64,000 nucleotides of DNA from WTJH01 sp049889695 (lineage in GTDB: Bacteria; Bacteroidota; Bacteroidia; Flavobacteriales; Flavobacteriaceae): NCBI GenBank assembly GCA_049889695.1, contig JBMHCX010000006.1, positions 62,001-126,000 on the forward strand. The letters are read 5' to 3'. A program made the position numbers and the translations under genes. Shown piece after piece: positions 62,750 to 64,000 of this stretch. Every line of letters begins with the position of its first letter. The first letter of the stretch is position 1. The notes beneath the pieces are model-generated. The model was not told where the DNA came from and ran no database searches. It worked only from the letters and a program-made list of their open reading frames with translations.

Positions 62750-63769
62750 ATGAATGAGAATTTAGACCCGAATGGGAACCATTTTTCGAATGAGGAGCAG
62801 GACATCGACCGAGCACTTAGGCCACTGAGTTTCGACGATTTTGCCGGCCAAGCAGCCATATTAGAAAACATGAAGGTGTTTGTCGCTGCAGCCAATCAGC
62901 GCGAGGAATCGCTCGATCATACATTGTTTCACGGGCCACCGGGTCTGGGGAAAACGACCTTAGCGCATATACTGGCCAATGAGCTCAACGCGGGCATTAA
63001 GCTCACCTCAGGGCCGGTATTAGACAAACCAGGAGACTTAGCTGGTCTGTTGACCAACCTTCAGCCCAGAGATATTTTATTTATCGATGAGATTCATCGT
63101 CTAAGCCCTGTAGTTGAAGAATATCTTTATTCTGCTATGGAGGATTATAAAATAGATATCATGATCGAGACCGGTCCCAATGCCCGCTCCGTTCAGATTC
63201 ATCTGAATCCTTTTACTTTGGTGGGAGCTACCACACGGTCGGGACTACTAACGGCACCCATGCGCGCGCGTTTCGGGATCAGCAATCGCTTAGAATATTA
63301 TTCTACCGAGCTTTTGGGAACCATCATCGAGCGAAGTGCTGCTATTTTAAACGTCCCTATAACTCCTGACGCCGCCTTTGAAATTGCAGGTCGAAGCAGA
63401 GGAACCCCGCGAATTGCAAATGGTCTATTGAGAAGGGTGCGCGATTTCGCTCAAATTAAAGGGGATGGGAATATCGACCTTAAGATCACTCAATATGCCC
63501 TAAAAGCCCTGAATGTAGACGCAAATGGGCTCGATGAAATGGATAATAAAATACTCACTACTCTGATTGATAAGTTTAAAGGGGGGCCTGTAGGGATTAC
63601 TACCTTAGCAACGGCTGTAGCCGAAAATGGGGAAACGATAGAGGAGGTATACGAACCTTTTCTTATTCAGCAGGGTTTTATCGTTCGAACCCCCCGAGGA
63701 CGAGAAGTAACAGAACTGGCTTACAGACATCTGGGAAGAATTAAAGATAATCAAGGCGGGTTGTTTTAA
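62750..63769 (+). CDS. ruvB: Holliday junction branch migration helicase RuvB
   Basis: This 339-residue AAA+ ATPase drives branch migration of Holliday junctions with RuvA. Walker A is GPPGLGKTTL (about 63-72), Walker B is FIDEIHRL, sensor and arginine-finger regions follow (GATTRSGLLTAPMRARFG), and the C-terminal winged helix ends QGFIVRTPRGREVT. It has its own unit after the coxA terminator; its stop codon overlaps the P450 start (TAATG). Confidence 0.97.
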   Translation: MNENLDPNGNHFSNEEQDIDRALRPLSFDDFAGQAAILENMKVFVAAANQREESLDHTLFHGPPGLGKTTLAHILANELNAGIKLTSGPVLDKPGDLAGLLTNLQPRDILFIDEIHRLSPVVEEYLYSAMEDYKIDIMIETGPNARSVQIHLNPFTLVGATTRSGLLTAPMRARFGISNRLEYYSTELLGTIIERSAAILNVPITPDAAFEIAGRSRGTPRIANGLLRRVRDFAQIKGDGNIDLKITQYALKALNVDANGLDEMDNKILTTLIDKFKGGPVGITTLATAVAENGETIEEVYEPFLIQQGFIVRTPRGREVTELAYRHLGRIKDNQGGLF

Positions 63770-64000
63770 TGCGTACGACAGATTTCAAAGTGAATCTTCC
63801 CTGGTGGAAAATCCTGCAAAATGGTAGTGCTTTAGCCCGAAATCCAATTCCTTTTCACCGGAAGTGGTTTAACCAGTATGGCGATACCCTAGGGGTGCAG
63901 TTCATCAATGGCACCCGAATTATGCTTACACGGGACCCTGAGGTGGTTGTACATGTCCTTCGCAAAAATCATCGGAATTACCATAAATCTGACGTGACGG
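63769..64000 (+). CDS. cytochrome P450, N-terminal part (cut by window edge)
   Basis: The first 77 codons encode LPWWKILQNGSALARNPIPF and KWFNQYGDTLGVQF, then RIMLTRDPEVVVHVLRKN and HRNYHKSD, the usual opening of a soluble bacterial cytochrome P450 (CYP substrate-entry strands and the B-helix approach). The heme Cys region is outside the window, so the assignment rests on the N-terminus only. It is coupled to ruvB by a TAATG overlap. Confidence 0.7.
   Translation, partial: MRTTDFKVNLPWWKILQNGSALARNPIPFHRKWFNQYGDTLGVQFINGTRIMLTRDPEVVVHVLRKNHRNYHKSDVT

Overview
The window looks like chromosomal DNA of a marine Bacteroidota bacterium, most likely of the Flavobacteriaceae. The reasons are SusC/SusD and other TonB-dependent receptors, short lipoprotein signals, TANNTTTG-type -7 promoter boxes, and a housekeeping order rimP-nusA-infB-SPOR protein-alternative complex III-cytochrome oxidase-ruvB that I know from flavobacterial genomes. 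There is one tRNA (Gln, TTG). I saw no rRNA, CRISPR array, insertion sequence or integrase.

Layout. 1-1.7 kb: start of a TonB-dependent receptor and the lipoprotein gene upstream of it, preceded by a TTAACA-N5-TTAACA Pho-box-like repeat. 1.9-9.7 kb: dgt, a membrane metallophosphoesterase, a thioredoxin-fold protein lacking CxxC, a giant DUF2723 membrane protein, tRNA-Gln, two small exported or anchored proteins. 9.8-28.3 kb: a minus-strand cassette running gntR, susC, susD, FG-GAP/ASPIC lipoprotein, clan-D alpha-galactosidase, SSS symporter, galK, galT, glpK, glpD. 28.2-36.3 kb: a second cassette with a TonB receptor, a GH63-type mannosyl/glucosylglycerate hydrolase, an SSS symporter and glycerate kinase, with a divergent lacI. 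36.4-39.9 kb: SDR-like protein, SGNH hydrolase, kynureninase. 40.2-43.8 kb: assimilatory sulfate genes (DUF2061, cysH, cysD, cysN) with a divergent Rrf2 regulator. 43.8-46.4 kb: MoxR-like AAA+ and VWA pair. 46.5-51.3 kb: rimP, nusA, infB, SPOR. 51.5-62.6 kb: actABCDEF, coxB, coxA. 62.75 kb to end: ruvB and the start of a cytochrome P450.

Main interpretation. The first cassette joins a cytoplasmic alpha-galactosidase with the enzymes for galactose (GalK, GalT) and for glycerol (GlpK, GlpD), and has no glycerol channel gene. That set fits intracellular cleavage of an alpha-galactosyl-glycerol such as floridoside, the main photosynthate of red algae. The second cassette joins a mannosyl/glucosylglycerate hydrolase with glycerate kinase, which fits digeneaside (mannosylglycerate), another red-algal heteroside, or glucosylglycerate. 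The two systems lie side by side on the same strand, each with its own outer-membrane receptor, inner-membrane symporter, cytoplasmic hydrolase, kinase and regulator. A direct repeat of the last ~95-112 bp of the glycerate kinase gene occurs at the far end of the galactoside cassette (9785-9896 versus 28212 onward), as if the ~18-kb cassette was inserted at the 3' end of glxK. Substrate assignments are inferences from gene content; the repeat is directly visible.

The rest is largely housekeeping. The respiratory block transfers electrons from menaquinol through alternative complex III to an aa3-type oxidase, and the rimP-nusA-infB block has a good promoter and an attenuator-like hairpin in its leader.
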